Of a DNA stretch of 64,000 bases, positions 49,224 to 58,862 are shown one piece after another. The notes under the pieces were generated by a model. It did no database searches. It saw nothing but the letters and a program-made list of their open reading frames with translations, and was not told the origin of the DNA. The DNA lies in the NCBI GenBank assembly GCA_944322095.1, contig CALUNU010000007.1, positions 1-64,000 on the forward strand, in the 5' to 3' direction. Origin of the DNA: an uncultured Alloprevotella sp. GTDB taxonomy: Bacteria; Bacteroidota; Bacteroidia; Bacteroidales; Bacteroidaceae. A program made the translations under genes and the position numbers. Each line of letters opens with the position of its first letter. Positions within the stretch are counted from its first letter, which is position 1.

Positions 49224-50564
49224 ATGAAACGACTGTACAGATACATCATGCCCGCCCTGCTGCCCGCGGCCCTGCTGCTGCCGGGCTGCACGGCCGACGA
49301 CGACCTCGCGCTCACGACGCCCGACGGCGGCGCCACCCTGCCGGGCGAAACGGCCGGCATCTACGTGACGGGCAGCGGGCTGGGGCAGCCCTCGGCTCCC
49401 GCCACACGCTACGTGCCGCCCACGGGCGAAGCAGGCCCCGGCCACGACACCCAGCCCGGCGACCACAACGACGGCATCTGCCGGGCCGACCTGGTAGACG
49501 TCTTCGTCTGGCACGTCGACCAAGGCTATACACCAAGATTTCCCGAGTATAGCCAATTTTCTTTGGAAAGCACCACGACAAAGGAGCTGACCACGTCGGG
49601 GCGCGACCGCTATTCGGAGGTCGAGCTGAATATCAGCAAGGAACACAACTATGAATACCTTTTGACAACGGCGCTGGCCTATACCGGGGCCGACAAGGAG
49701 GCCGGGCGCTTCGCGACGCAGGTGAACGGGCGGCTCAACTCGACGCTGACCATCCCCGACGGAAAGAAAACGCCCGAGCTCTACTACGGCATCTTGCGCG
49801 TCCTGGCCAACACAGTTGACGGCGAACGTTACGAAGACGACCCCGACATGTTTTGGTATAAGAAGCTTGGAGCAAGCAGCGGTACGGCCACCGTCGGCGG
49901 CCGCATCTTCCGCGCCGTGAGCCGCTTCGACCTCTCGCTGACAGACATCCCGACGAACGTGGAGGGCTTGGACCTGCTCGTAACGAACGTGCCCAAGGTG
50001 ATGGGCCTTTCGGGCAACCACGGGACCTACTATCCCGTGACGGCCGTCACGGACAAGGCGAACGTCGCGGAGGGCGAAACGGTGGTGGCTTCGGTCGACC
50101 TGGCCGAAGGGCAGGATGAAGCCACGCTCTCGGCCTTCTTCCTGCCCAGCGAAGTGGGCATGCAGATGACCCTGCGCGTGCGGATGCGCCAGGACAGAGA
50201 AGCCGACGAACTGGCCGACGACAGCCAGCTGGAAGAAGGAAAAGACTACCGCGACTTCGACCTGCTGCCCCCGAAGAGCTACTTCCTAACGGGCGAGGAC
50301 GCCGCCGTCTACAAAGTGGGCGACGACTTGAAAGCCGAGGACGGCTCGGGCAACCTCTACGTCTACGACAACCGCAGCGACCACTACTGTTTCTACTCGT
50401 ACGCCAACGTGCTCGTCACGATGCACGGCAAGTTTGAGAACGTGGCTGCCGAAACAACGACCGTCAACGTGGAAATAGAGGTCGAGCCCAACTTCGAGCA
50501 TGCCAACGAGGGCCTCGGCGTCGACACCAGTTTCGAAGGAGAGCACCATTACCAAATAAAATAA
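49224..50564 (+). CDS. Accessory fimbrial lipoprotein 2
   Basis: A 446-residue lipoprotein (Cys22 in LLPGC, followed by TADDD, an acidic export-like signal). The centre has FRAVSRFDLSLTDIPTNVEG, a fimbrillin-type strand pattern (compare MNRRVAGFLAYF in the pilin). I cannot assign it to FimC, FimD or FimE individually. Its position between two other lipoproteins in one operon and its size fit a minor pilus subunit. The codons between about 49530 and 49690 are more AT-rich than the flanks, a possible sign of a swapped segment. Confidence 0.7.
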   Translation: MKRLYRYIMPALLPAALLLPGCTADDDLALTTPDGGATLPGETAGIYVTGSGLGQPSAPATRYVPPTGEAGPGHDTQPGDHNDGICRADLVDVFVWHVDQGYTPRFPEYSQFSLESTTTKELTTSGRDRYSEVELNISKEHNYEYLLTTALAYTGADKEAGRFATQVNGRLNSTLTIPDGKKTPELYYGILRVLANTVDGERYEDDPDMFWYKKLGASSGTATVGGRIFRAVSRFDLSLTDIPTNVEGLDLLVTNVPKVMGLSGNHGTYYPVTAVTDKANVAEGETVVASVDLAEGQDEATLSAFFLPSEVGMQMTLRVRMRQDREADELADDSQLEEGKDYRDFDLLPPKSYFLTGEDAAVYKVGDDLKAEDGSGNLYVYDNRSDHYCFYSYANVLVTMHGKFENVAAETTTVNVEIEVEPNFEHANEGLGVDTSFEGEHHYQIK

Positions 50565-50590
50565 ACGCACACACACATTATATATAAGCC

Positions 50591-51970
50591 ATGAACATCT
50601 TACGCAATACGTTACGGGCCCTGCTGCCGGCCGCGGCCCTGCTGCTCTGGACGGGCTGCTCGGCCGACGACGAGGCAGCCGTGCCCGGCGGTGGCGGCGA
50701 GGGCGAAACGGTGACCGTGCCCCTCACCCTCGACCTGGCCCGCACCTGGACCACGGGCGACGACGAAGCGCCCGAAAGCCGCGACGTGCCCAATCCGCCT
50801 GCGCTCAACGTGGACGGATGGGCCGAAACCGAGGGCACCGACCGCGTGCGCATCGTCACCTTCCGACGCCGCAGCACCGACGCCGCCGTGGGCGGCGACG
50901 GCAGCACCAACACCGCCCCCTTCCTCTACGACCCCTCGAACGACTACACGTGGGAGGTCCAAAAAGAGGGCGACGGAAAGGGAGCAGACGACCGCTTCTA
51001 CGCCGTGGGCTCCATCACGAAGCGCTACGGCTTCGAATACCGCGTGGTGGGCATCGCCTATTCGTCCACGCGCACGCTGAGCCCGTCGAACGGCCTGCTC
51101 CCCGACGGCGAGGCCGGCCTCTTCAGCCTGAACCTGGCCGACGGCCTCACCTACGACAGCTTTATGGCCACGCTCACGGAGAAGAACCCCGACGAATGGG
51201 AGGCGTTTTGGGGTAGTAATTTAGATTATACCCCGAACGATCCCACACAGGTGAAACATGATGGAAGCAATCTTTGGACGCGAGGTCATTACGACGGCCG
51301 TCTGGTCTACACTCCCCAGCTGTTCTACGGCTACTGCCACGCGGACGGGAGCGACGACCCCATCATCAAGTATGCAGACTTCGATCCCGAAGAAGGCAAG
51401 TACGTGACCAACACCCCTCTGACGGGCACGCTCTATCGCGCCATGGCCAAGATAGAGATGCACCTGAAGCCGCGCGACCGCAACTTTGGAACAAACGTAC
51501 TGCCTGACTGGGAAAACCTGCAAGGCGCGTTCCTCATGGCCAACAATGTGCGCATTCGCACAGCGTTGACCGACTACGACGACTTCCTGCCGCAGACGGA
51601 CAACGCACAATATACCTCCGACATGCAGGACGACGGGCGCAACAGCACAGACAGCGAAAAGAAATATACCGTCATAGCCTCTCACGTGGAGCGTATGAAG
51701 GATGCCGATGAATACACGCTGACGCTCACAGCCTACGTGCTCCCTACAAAGACGAAGCTGGCGTTGCGCGTGATGTACATCAATTATGCAATACTACAAA
51801 ACCAGCATAACTACAACTACGCCATCGACGTGGCCGACCTCTCTTCGGCCGAGGCAGCCACGGGCGTCATCTCTCCCGACGTGCAGGACGGCGTCTTCTA
51901 CTTGCGCCGCAACCACAAGTATGTGTTTTACGGTGATTTGAACGACATGACCGACAACGAAATCGATTAA
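50591..51970 (+). CDS. Accessory fimbrial lipoprotein 3
   Basis: A 459-residue lipoprotein (Cys23 in WTGC, then SADDE). It keeps the fimbrillin-like landmark LYRAMAKIEMHLKPRD and ends in a domain rich in Tyr and Asp. The C-terminus, YVFYGDLNDMTDNEID, carries an acidic final strand comparable to the pilin and anchor. The codons after about 51210 are less GC-biased than the first half, so the gene looks mosaic. It is probably an adaptor between the pilus shaft and the large last protein; that role is inference from order only. Confidence 0.7.
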   Translation: MNILRNTLRALLPAAALLLWTGCSADDEAAVPGGGGEGETVTVPLTLDLARTWTTGDDEAPESRDVPNPPALNVDGWAETEGTDRVRIVTFRRRSTDAAVGGDGSTNTAPFLYDPSNDYTWEVQKEGDGKGADDRFYAVGSITKRYGFEYRVVGIAYSSTRTLSPSNGLLPDGEAGLFSLNLADGLTYDSFMATLTEKNPDEWEAFWGSNLDYTPNDPTQVKHDGSNLWTRGHYDGRLVYTPQLFYGYCHADGSDDPIIKYADFDPEEGKYVTNTPLTGTLYRAMAKIEMHLKPRDRNFGTNVLPDWENLQGAFLMANNVRIRTALTDYDDFLPQTDNAQYTSDMQDDGRNSTDSEKKYTVIASHVERMKDADEYTLTLTAYVLPTKTKLALRVMYINYAILQNQHNYNYAIDVADLSSAEAATGVISPDVQDGVFYLRRNHKYVFYGDLNDMTDNEID

Positions 51971-51983
51971 ACCCATCAGCATC

Positions 51984-54900
51984 ATGAATATAAAGCACCT
52001 TTTCCGATACGTCCTGCCGGCAGTTGTGCTGCTGGCCTGCCCGGCCGTCCCGGCGCAGGCGCAGGACGAGGGGGGGAGCGTGACGGACGACCGCCGGCCC
52101 ATCTACCAGCAGACCGACCCCGACGCCCCCTTCTACATGGCGAACCGCCGCGCCCTGGTGGGCACCTCGTGCGTTGTCAACCGCGTGGTGTCGGCCGTGA
52201 GCGTGGGCAGCTGGGTCGACGGCCTGAACAACCTGACCGACGAAGACCTGGAAAACTACGCCACCTTCCCCGAGATTGTGGGCGCCAGCGTGGGGGCCGA
52301 CCCCTTCATCAGCGTGCGCGACGTCGAGCACGTCTACAAGGGCGGCACGCAGGCCGGCTTCTGCATGGTGGCCTCGTCGGGCGGCGGCCTGCTCTCGCTC
52401 GACGTCATCAAGGCGCTGCGCATCTATACCTACCTCGACGGCGTGGAGCAGGAGCAGCTCACCCCGACGGGCGACGGCGGCGCCGGCGTGGGCCTCTCGC
52501 TCATCACGATTCCCGGTTCGGACGAGGCCTGCGTCTACCTCACCGTTACCACCGGCAAGGACTTCGACGAGATCGGCCTCGTGGTGGGCGGCGGCGTCAA
52601 CCTCTCCGTGGGAGGCTCCACCCGCATCAAGTACGCCTTTGTGGGCCGCGCCAAGGAAACCATCCTCACCACGGAGCGCGTGGCCCAGTACGACCCCCAA
52701 GGCGAGGCCTACGGCCCCGGCGACGTCCGCATTGAGAAGTCGCAGGGTTGGAATCCCGTGCTGCTCGGCCTGCCGGCCCCCATCGACTCAGAGTCCATCA
52801 AGGCCCTCACCGACGAGGACACGGAGAACACCGTGGCCCTCGTGCCCATCCTCGCCGTGGGCTACCAGGGCGGCGTGAAGCTGACCTTGGGCCACACGAA
52901 TGGCGACAACGAGGAAGTGTTCGACGCCGGCACGGAGATCGGCTTCGCCTATAACTTCGGCAATGTGCTCGGCCTCGACGTGGGCTCGTGGATAGACATC
53001 GTGCTCTTCGACGCCGACGGCGACGAGGTGCAGCGCAGCACCCTCTCGGCCGAGGCCGTGGGCCTCGGGGTGGGCGAGGGCGGCGAGGGCGTGGCCTCCA
53101 TCACGTCGAGCGTCCCGTTCTCGGCCGCCGAGCTGCGCTTCCACACCGTGCTCTCGGTGCGCGTGGGCGCCATCGGCATCCACTATGGCTTCGTGCGCGA
53201 GAAGCCCGACGTGGCCCACCACTGCCCCATCAACCCGACGCTCAACACCAACGTCTGCGAGGAGCAGAACACCTTCCAGCTCGAAGCCAACCCCGAGCTG
53301 AGCGTGACGTGGACGATTGAGAGCGCCCCCGAGGGCGCCGAGGTGCAAGTGACGCCCGGCGGCTACGTGACCCACCTGAACAGCCGGCCCGGCCGTTACG
53401 ACTTCCGCGCCACGGCTGCCGACGGCTGCTACGAAATTGTTTCGATCGTCGTCGGCGACGAGCTGGGCTCCGAGGCCGGCGCCACGGCCTGCGGCACGCC
53501 CTTGGTGAACGGCAACGGACTGGCCAGCGGCACCTACGAACTCTCCGAGGACATCTTTGAGGGGAGCGGCTCGCTGCTCTCCATGCGCGACATCGAGGGG
53601 AAAGACAACATCCTCAACAACAACTACGAGGACTACTGCGAATACAAAGCGAGCCTCTCGCTGGCCGGCAACCTCGGCATCGTGGGCGTGAAGCGCACGG
53701 ACGGCCTTATCTTCGACGGCGCGGCCGCCGGGGCCGAAACGCAGCGCGTGGGCTTCGTGGTGGAGTTTTCCTCCACCGGGCTCAACCTGAGCGCGCTCAA
53801 CTACTTCCTCATCCGCCTTTACCGCGGCGGCGAGCAGGTGTACGAGCATGTCATCGACGAGAGCAACACCGTCTCCGTCGGCCTGGCTGGCTCGGAGCGC
53901 GTGCAGAAAGTGCGTTTCAGCATCGAGGTGCCGACGGAAATCGACGGCCAGCCCGTGCAGTTCGACGAGATGGCCCTCTGGCAGGCCGGCGTGCTCAACC
54001 TGACGCTCTCCAACACGAAGATTTACTACCCCTTCATTGAGCGCGAGGCCGACCATTGCGGCGACCCCTTGGGGTGCAGCAGCGAAATCGTCTCGACCTC
54101 CACCACGGGCTCCACCATCAACGGCAACGCCACGCAGGTGGCCGCCGGCGTGCAGGTGGCCGGCGTGGTCAACAACCTCGGCAGCCTCGTCGACGCCAGC
54201 TTCGACACGCCCTTGGCCATCGCCAACACCGTGGGCGTGGGCAGCGGCAAGGTCATCGCCATCAACATGGGCCGCACGCTCGACTTCCGTCACCAGCTGG
54301 GCATCGTCGTCGACAACAAGACGTACCTGGCCGGCGTCGACGTGGGCGGCTGGCTCACCGTGCGCACCTACTACCGCGGCAACCCCACGGGCGACGAGTT
54401 CACCGATTGGAGCGTGCTCGGCGTCAACGCCATCGGCTATGGCGACAAGAGCTACCTCGTCATGCAGCCCAAATACCGCTACGACGAGGTGCGCATCGAA
54501 ATCGCTGCCGTGGCCGGCGTGCTCGACGTGCAGAACTTCTACGGCCTGTTCCTGCGCGGCGACATCGACAACGACGGCATCCCCGACTGTCAAGACCCCG
54601 AATCCTGCTCCGAAACCATCAGCGACCTCGACGTGGCCTCCGTCTGCGTGGGCGACGTGATCACCGTGAGCGGCAAGGGCGTGAGCGGGGCCGACTATAC
54701 CATCTCGATGCCCGAGCAAGGCGTGGAGGAACACATCAAGACGGAGACGGACGGCACCTTCTCGCGCACCTACCCGACGAAGCAGGCTGGGCGCTTCACC
54801 ATGATGTTCTACAACGGCAGCGGCGAAGTCATCAGTTCCACGACCTACACCGTGCATCCCACCGTGACCACGTGGAAGAAGCAGCCCGTGAGCACCGACT

Positions 54901-56618
54901 GGAACGAGTGGAACAACTGGACGGACGGCTCGCCCTATCTCTGCACCGACGTCATCATCCCGAGCGACGCCGCGGCCTACCCCGTGCTCGTGCCGCCCAC
55001 GGCGACCGACGGCGAGGGCACGCTCCTGCCGCAGGAGGCCGACCTCTACGGCTGCCGCGACATCCACTTTGAGCCGCGTGCCGCCGTGGACGCCCCGCAG
55101 CGCCTCAACTACCGCCGCGCATGGGTGGAGGCCGAGCTCCTGCCCAACCGCTACTACTGGCTCGCGGCACCGCTCAAACACATGTACACGGGCGACTTCT
55201 TCATCCCCGCCGCCATGCAGGGCACGCACACGGCTGACTATTTCACGGAGCTGACGCCCGAGAACGCCCCCGAGAACCGCTTCGACCCGCAGGTGTTCCA
55301 GCGCATCTGGGCCGCCTCGGCGCCCGGACGCCTCTACGACGGGGCCGAAACCACCGTGGGCGTCGGCGAGGCGCAATGGTCGCGCCACTTCAACCACGTG
55401 GCCCACGACTATGCCGCCGAAGGCCGCGCAGGGGCTTTCTCGCTCTGGGTCGACAACGGTGCGCTGCCCGCCACGCAGGGCTTCCGCTTCCGCTTCCCCA
55501 AGACGCACACGGCCTACACCTATTACAGCGACTACGACGGCCAGAAGCTCGCCGTGAGCGACGAGGTGGGCCGCGGCGAGGCCGGCGAGATATACCGCTT
55601 CGGCTATGAGGCGGCAAACGAGGCCAACGTCACCATGGACTATACCCGCCGCACGGACGGGCAGGAGGTGACGGAGCACCGCACGGTCTACACGGGCGTG
55701 CTGCCCCTGACGCTGCACGTGAAGGCCGAAAGCGCCACGACCGACTTCCTCGTGGGCAACCCGACGATGGGCCGCATCTATCTGGCCCCCTTCTTCGAGG
55801 AAAACGCTGACGTGGCGGCCGTGCGCCTCCTGCGCGACGGCTCGACGGCGGTGACCGTGAGCCGCGACGGCCTGGCCACCGACCCTGCGGCCACGTATGT
55901 GAACCCGATGGAGTCGTTCGTCGTGGTGATGAACAGGGAGACGAAGCAGGCCGACGTGACGCTCACGGACGAGACGCTGCTGCCGGCCGAAACTGCCGCC
56001 ACGGCCACGGCCGGGACGCTGCGCGTGAGCGTGGAGGGCCGCGGGGCCACGGCTTCGATGCTGCTGGCGCCGGGCGCCGGGGGCGTGCCCACGCTGCTCG
56101 ACAGCGAGGAGCGCACACCGCTGGCCCTGTTCGGCCTGGCCGACGGCACGGCCTACGACATCCTCTCCCCCGCCGACGTGACGGAGCTGGGCCTGCTGGC
56201 CTCGGAGGCCGACACGCTCCGCTTCCACTTCGAGGCGGGCGAGGGCACCGACCTGGCCGGCTACCGCCTGCTCGACCGTGCCACGGGGGCCGTCTACGAG
56301 CTGGACGACGTGCCTGCCCTGCCGGCCGGAGGCGTGACGCTGGGCCGCTTTGCCCTGGCCACGACGGCTGCGCTGGACGACGCACCCACGGCCGTGGCCG
56401 ACGTCTACGTGACGCTGACGGGCCGCACGGCCACCGTGCATAGCGCGGCGCAGCCCATCGCCACCTTCGTGCTCACGGCGGCCGACGGCCGCACCCTGAC
56501 GCGCCGCACGGGTATTACCGCCAACGAAACAAGCGTACAGCTGCGCGGCGGCGTGCAGGTGCTCACCGTGACGCTCCAAGACGGTACGCAGCGCACCTTC
56601 AAACTACTGGCCCGCTGA
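51984..56618 (+). CDS. Giant secreted protein with probable T9SS tail; pilus-tip adhesin candidate
   Basis: A 1544-residue protein with an ordinary signal peptide (ending PAQAQ, residue 27) and no lipobox, unlike the preceding five genes. I see up to four related beta modules between residues 45 and 910, each with a VGSW-, VGSWID- or VGGW-type turn and an ending such as IKYAFVG, IHYGFVR or IYYPFIE. A DIDNDGIPDCQD calcium-type motif lies near 862, and an NWTDGSPYLCTDVIIP region near 980 is common in Bacteroidetes surface proteins. The last 75 residues (ATFVLTAADGRTLTRRTG to VQVLTVTLQDGTQRTFKLL) resemble a T9SS sorting domain. Position in the operon recalls P. gingivalis Mfa5, also a T9SS cargo. 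Function as tip adhesin is inference. Confidence 0.8.
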   Translation: MNIKHLFRYVLPAVVLLACPAVPAQAQDEGGSVTDDRRPIYQQTDPDAPFYMANRRALVGTSCVVNRVVSAVSVGSWVDGLNNLTDEDLENYATFPEIVGASVGADPFISVRDVEHVYKGGTQAGFCMVASSGGGLLSLDVIKALRIYTYLDGVEQEQLTPTGDGGAGVGLSLITIPGSDEACVYLTVTTGKDFDEIGLVVGGGVNLSVGGSTRIKYAFVGRAKETILTTERVAQYDPQGEAYGPGDVRIEKSQGWNPVLLGLPAPIDSESIKALTDEDTENTVALVPILAVGYQGGVKLTLGHTNGDNEEVFDAGTEIGFAYNFGNVLGLDVGSWIDIVLFDADGDEVQRSTLSAEAVGLGVGEGGEGVASITSSVPFSAAELRFHTVLSVRVGAIGIHYGFVREKPDVAHHCPINPTLNTNVCEEQNTFQLEANPELSVTWTIESAPEGAEVQVTPGGYVTHLNSRPGRYDFRATAADGCYEIVSIVVGDELGSEAGATACGTPLVNGNGLASGTYELSEDIFEGSGSLLSMRDIEGKDNILNNNYEDYCEYKASLSLAGNLGIVGVKRTDGLIFDGAAAGAETQRVGFVVEFSSTGLNLSALNYFLIRLYRGGEQVYEHVIDESNTVSVGLAGSERVQKVRFSIEVPTEIDGQPVQFDEMALWQAGVLNLTLSNTKIYYPFIEREADHCGDPLGCSSEIVSTSTTGSTINGNATQVAAGVQVAGVVNNLGSLVDASFDTPLAIANTVGVGSGKVIAINMGRTLDFRHQLGIVVDNKTYLAGVDVGGWLTVRTYYRGNPTGDEFTDWSVLGVNAIGYGDKSYLVMQPKYRYDEVRIEIAAVAGVLDVQNFYGLFLRGDIDNDGIPDCQDPESCSETISDLDVASVCVGDVITVSGKGVSGADYTISMPEQGVEEHIKTETDGTFSRTYPTKQAGRFTMMFYNGSGEVISSTTYTVHPTVTTWKKQPVSTDWNEWNNWTDGSPYLCTDVIIPSDAAAYPVLVPPTATDGEGTLLPQEADLYGCRDIHFEPRAAVDAPQRLNYRRAWVEAELLPNRYYWLAAPLKHMYTGDFFIPAAMQGTHTADYFTELTPENAPENRFDPQVFQRIWAASAPGRLYDGAETTVGVGEAQWSRHFNHVAHDYAAEGRAGAFSLWVDNGALPATQGFRFRFPKTHTAYTYYSDYDGQKLAVSDEVGRGEAGEIYRFGYEAANEANVTMDYTRRTDGQEVTEHRTVYTGVLPLTLHVKAESATTDFLVGNPTMGRIYLAPFFEENADVAAVRLLRDGSTAVTVSRDGLATDPAATYVNPMESFVVVMNRETKQADVTLTDETLLPAETAATATAGTLRVSVEGRGATASMLLAPGAGGVPTLLDSEERTPLALFGLADGTAYDILSPADVTELGLLASEADTLRFHFEAGEGTDLAGYRLLDRATGAVYELDDVPALPAGGVTLGRFALATTAALDDAPTAVADVYVTLTGRTATVHSAAQPIATFVLTAADGRTLTRRTGITANETSVQLRGGVQVLTVTLQDGTQRTFKLLAR

Positions 56619-56787
56619 GCATGCAACATCAAATGGATAACTGAGCTTTCCTTTTGCCCGCCCGCCGCCGGCCGCAGGGCCCTGCCGCCCCGCCGAAGGC
56701 CCGGCCGCGCCACGCATAAGGGAAGGAACGACGAAAGGTGCGAGCGTTTTTTCTAAATTTCTAATCTCTCAACAACCGCTCGCGCTA

Positions 56788-56827
56788 AGAAGCTTCCGGG
56801 TTACGGTCCCCGGAAGCTTCTTTTTTG
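56788..56827 (+). terminator. Terminator of the pilus operon
   Basis: AGAAGCTTCCGG pairs with CCGGAAGCTTCT and runs into a T6 tract. It lies 170 bases beyond the last stop codon. Confidence 0.88.
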
Positions 56828-56959
56828 TGCAGACCGCGAAGCCAGGCCATCGGCAGCGCCGCCTCCCCCTGCCTGCCCCCCCTTCACGCCGGCCCCTCCT
56901 AAGGTCGCTCCTCGCGCAGGTGGGGAAGATACTACGGCGGGGCTGCGCCCCGAGCGGGT

Positions 56960-56981
56960 GAGACGCGATGAATCGCGTCTC
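56960..56981. repeat. Family-P palindrome with GA centre
   Basis: GAGACGCGAT-GA-ATCGCGTCTC, followed by CTACGTGGCGGAC, the right half of the extended arm seen at 654-663. Confidence 0.85.
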
Positions 56982-57074
56982 TACGTGGCGGACACGTTAT
57001 GGGTTGCGTGGCGATTAGCTCGCATGCGAGGAAAGAAAAACGAGGTTTTCCTTTCCTCTCCACTCGCCTTGCAC

Positions 57075-57168
57075 TATCTTTTCATAAGATAAGGCTGCAT
57101 TCGGGAAAGCTCTTGCGAAAATCCTGCGGCTTTTCCAAGAGCTTTCCTCTCATTTGCACTATCTTTGC
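57075..57168 (+). repeat. Promoter-bearing repeat before nadB
   Basis: Same element as at 8022-8177: TATCTTTTC at 57075 and TATCTTTGC at 57160, 85 bases apart. Between them lies a long dyad, GGAAAGCTCTTG pairing with CAAGAGCTTTCC and an inner GAAAA/TTTTC. The stem is more perfect here than in the antiporter copy. It should provide the nadB promoter. Confidence 0.8.
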
Positions 57169-57257
57169 AAGAGCGGCGCGGGTGGGGCTGCGGATGGCCG
57201 TGCCTCGCGCGCGTTCCTTATATATATGTGCAAACAACCTTCTAAACGGAAGAAGAA

Positions 57258-58847
57258 ATGATACGCAAATTCGATTTTCTGATAATCGGCTCGGGCGTGG
57301 CGGGCATGAGCTATGCCTTGCAGGTGGCTGCCTCGGGCAAAGGGAAAGTGGCCCTTGTGTGCAAGACGACGATGGAGGAGGCCAACACGACCAAGGCGCA
57401 GGGGGGCGTGGCTTCGGTGACGAACCTCGAAGTGGACAATTTCGACAAGCACATTCGCGACACAATCATTGCGGGCGACTACATCAGCGACCCGGCGGCC
57501 GTGCGACAGGTGGTGACGGGTGCGCCCGAGGGCATCAAGAACCTGCTGAAATGGGGCGTGCGGTTCGACAAGAACGAGCAGGGCAACTTCGACTTGCACC
57601 GCGAGGGCGGCCACTCGGAGTTTCGCATCCTGCACCACGCCGACGATACGGGCTTTGAGATACAGCGCGGACTGATGGAGGCCGTGCGCGCCACGCCCAA
57701 CATCACGGTGCTCGAAAACCACTTCGCTGTGGAAATCATCACGCAGCACCATCTGGGCGTGGAGGTGACGCGCCGCACGCCCGACATCGAATGCTACGGT
57801 GCCTACATCCTCGACCCCGACACGAAGAAAATCGACACGTTCCTTTCGCGCGTGACGGTGCTGGCCACGGGGGGCTGCGGCGCCGTGTATGCCGCCACGA
57901 CGAACCCCAACATCGCAACGGGCGACGGCATAGCCATGGCCTATCGCGCCAAGGCGACGGTGCAGGACATGGAGTTCATACAGTTTCACCCCACGGCCCT
58001 CTATCATCCCGGCGAGACGCACCCCGCCTACCTCATCACCGAGGCCATGCGCGGCTACGGCGGCATTCTGCGCCTGCCCAACGGTGAGGAGTTTATGCAG
58101 AAGTATGACCGGCGCCTCTCGCTGGCTCCGCGCGACATCGTGGCGCGCGCCATCGACAAGGAGATGAAGATTCACGGGCTCGACCACGTGTGCCTGGACG
58201 TGACGCACAAGGACCCGGAGGAGACGAAGCATCACTTCCCGAACATCTATGCCAAGTGTCTCTCGATCGGCATCGACATTACGAAGGAATATATCCCCGT
58301 GATGCCCTGCGCCCACTACTTGTGCGGCGGCATCAAGGTGAACCTGGACGGCTGTTCGAGCATCCGCCGGCTGTATGCCATCGGCGAGTGTTCGTGCACG
58401 GGGCTCCATGGCGGCAACCGGCTGGCGAGCAACTCGCTCATCGAGGCCGTTGTGTATGCCGAGGCGGCCGCCCGCCACAGCGTGGCCCACATCGACGAAT
58501 ATGCTTTCAACACGGCCGTGCCCGAATGGAACGACGAGGGCACAATGACGAACGAAGAAAAGGTGCTCATCGCACAGGACGTGCGCGAGGTGGGGCAGAT
58601 CATGTCGTCCTACGTGGGCATCGTGCGCAGCAACCTGCGCCTGCACCGCGCCTGGACGCGCCTCGACCTGTTGTACGAGGAGACGGAGGAACTCTTCAAG
58701 CGCGTGAAGGCCACGAAGGACATCTGCGAGCTGCGCAACATGATAAACGTGGGCTACCTCATCACGCGGCAGGCCATCGAGCGCAAGGAGAGCCGCGGAC
58801 TGCACTACACGCTCGACTATCCCAAGCATGCCTACGACCAGAACTGA
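57258..58847 (+). CDS. nadB: L-aspartate oxidase
   Basis: A 529-residue cytoplasmic flavoenzyme oxidising L-aspartate to iminoaspartate, the first step of de novo NAD synthesis. The FAD-binding loop is IIGSGVAGMSYA near the N-terminus. Substrate-binding and catalytic segments are intact: TKAQGGVASV, FHPTALYHPG, MPCAHYLCGGI and GECSCTGLHGGNRLASNSLIEA. The capping domain and helical C-terminus fit NadB better than fumarate reductase FrdA; I see no frdB or sdhC partner. nadA and nadC are not in the window. A GH2 gene follows after 15 bases. Confidence 0.93.
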   Translation: MIRKFDFLIIGSGVAGMSYALQVAASGKGKVALVCKTTMEEANTTKAQGGVASVTNLEVDNFDKHIRDTIIAGDYISDPAAVRQVVTGAPEGIKNLLKWGVRFDKNEQGNFDLHREGGHSEFRILHHADDTGFEIQRGLMEAVRATPNITVLENHFAVEIITQHHLGVEVTRRTPDIECYGAYILDPDTKKIDTFLSRVTVLATGGCGAVYAATTNPNIATGDGIAMAYRAKATVQDMEFIQFHPTALYHPGETHPAYLITEAMRGYGGILRLPNGEEFMQKYDRRLSLAPRDIVARAIDKEMKIHGLDHVCLDVTHKDPEETKHHFPNIYAKCLSIGIDITKEYIPVMPCAHYLCGGIKVNLDGCSSIRRLYAIGECSCTGLHGGNRLASNSLIEAVVYAEAAARHSVAHIDEYAFNTAVPEWNDEGTMTNEEKVLIAQDVREVGQIMSSYVGIVRSNLRLHRAWTRLDLLYEETEELFKRVKATKDICELRNMINVGYLITRQAIERKESRGLHYTLDYPKHAYDQN

Positions 58848-58862
58848 CAACGAACGCCCTGT

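Larger units (their letters stand above)
56619..57257. other. Spacer behind the pilus operon
   Basis: Holds the operon terminator, a decayed family-H unit, a family-P palindrome and the promoter repeat of nadB. No gene is apparent; small frames here are not conserved-looking. Confidence 0.7.
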
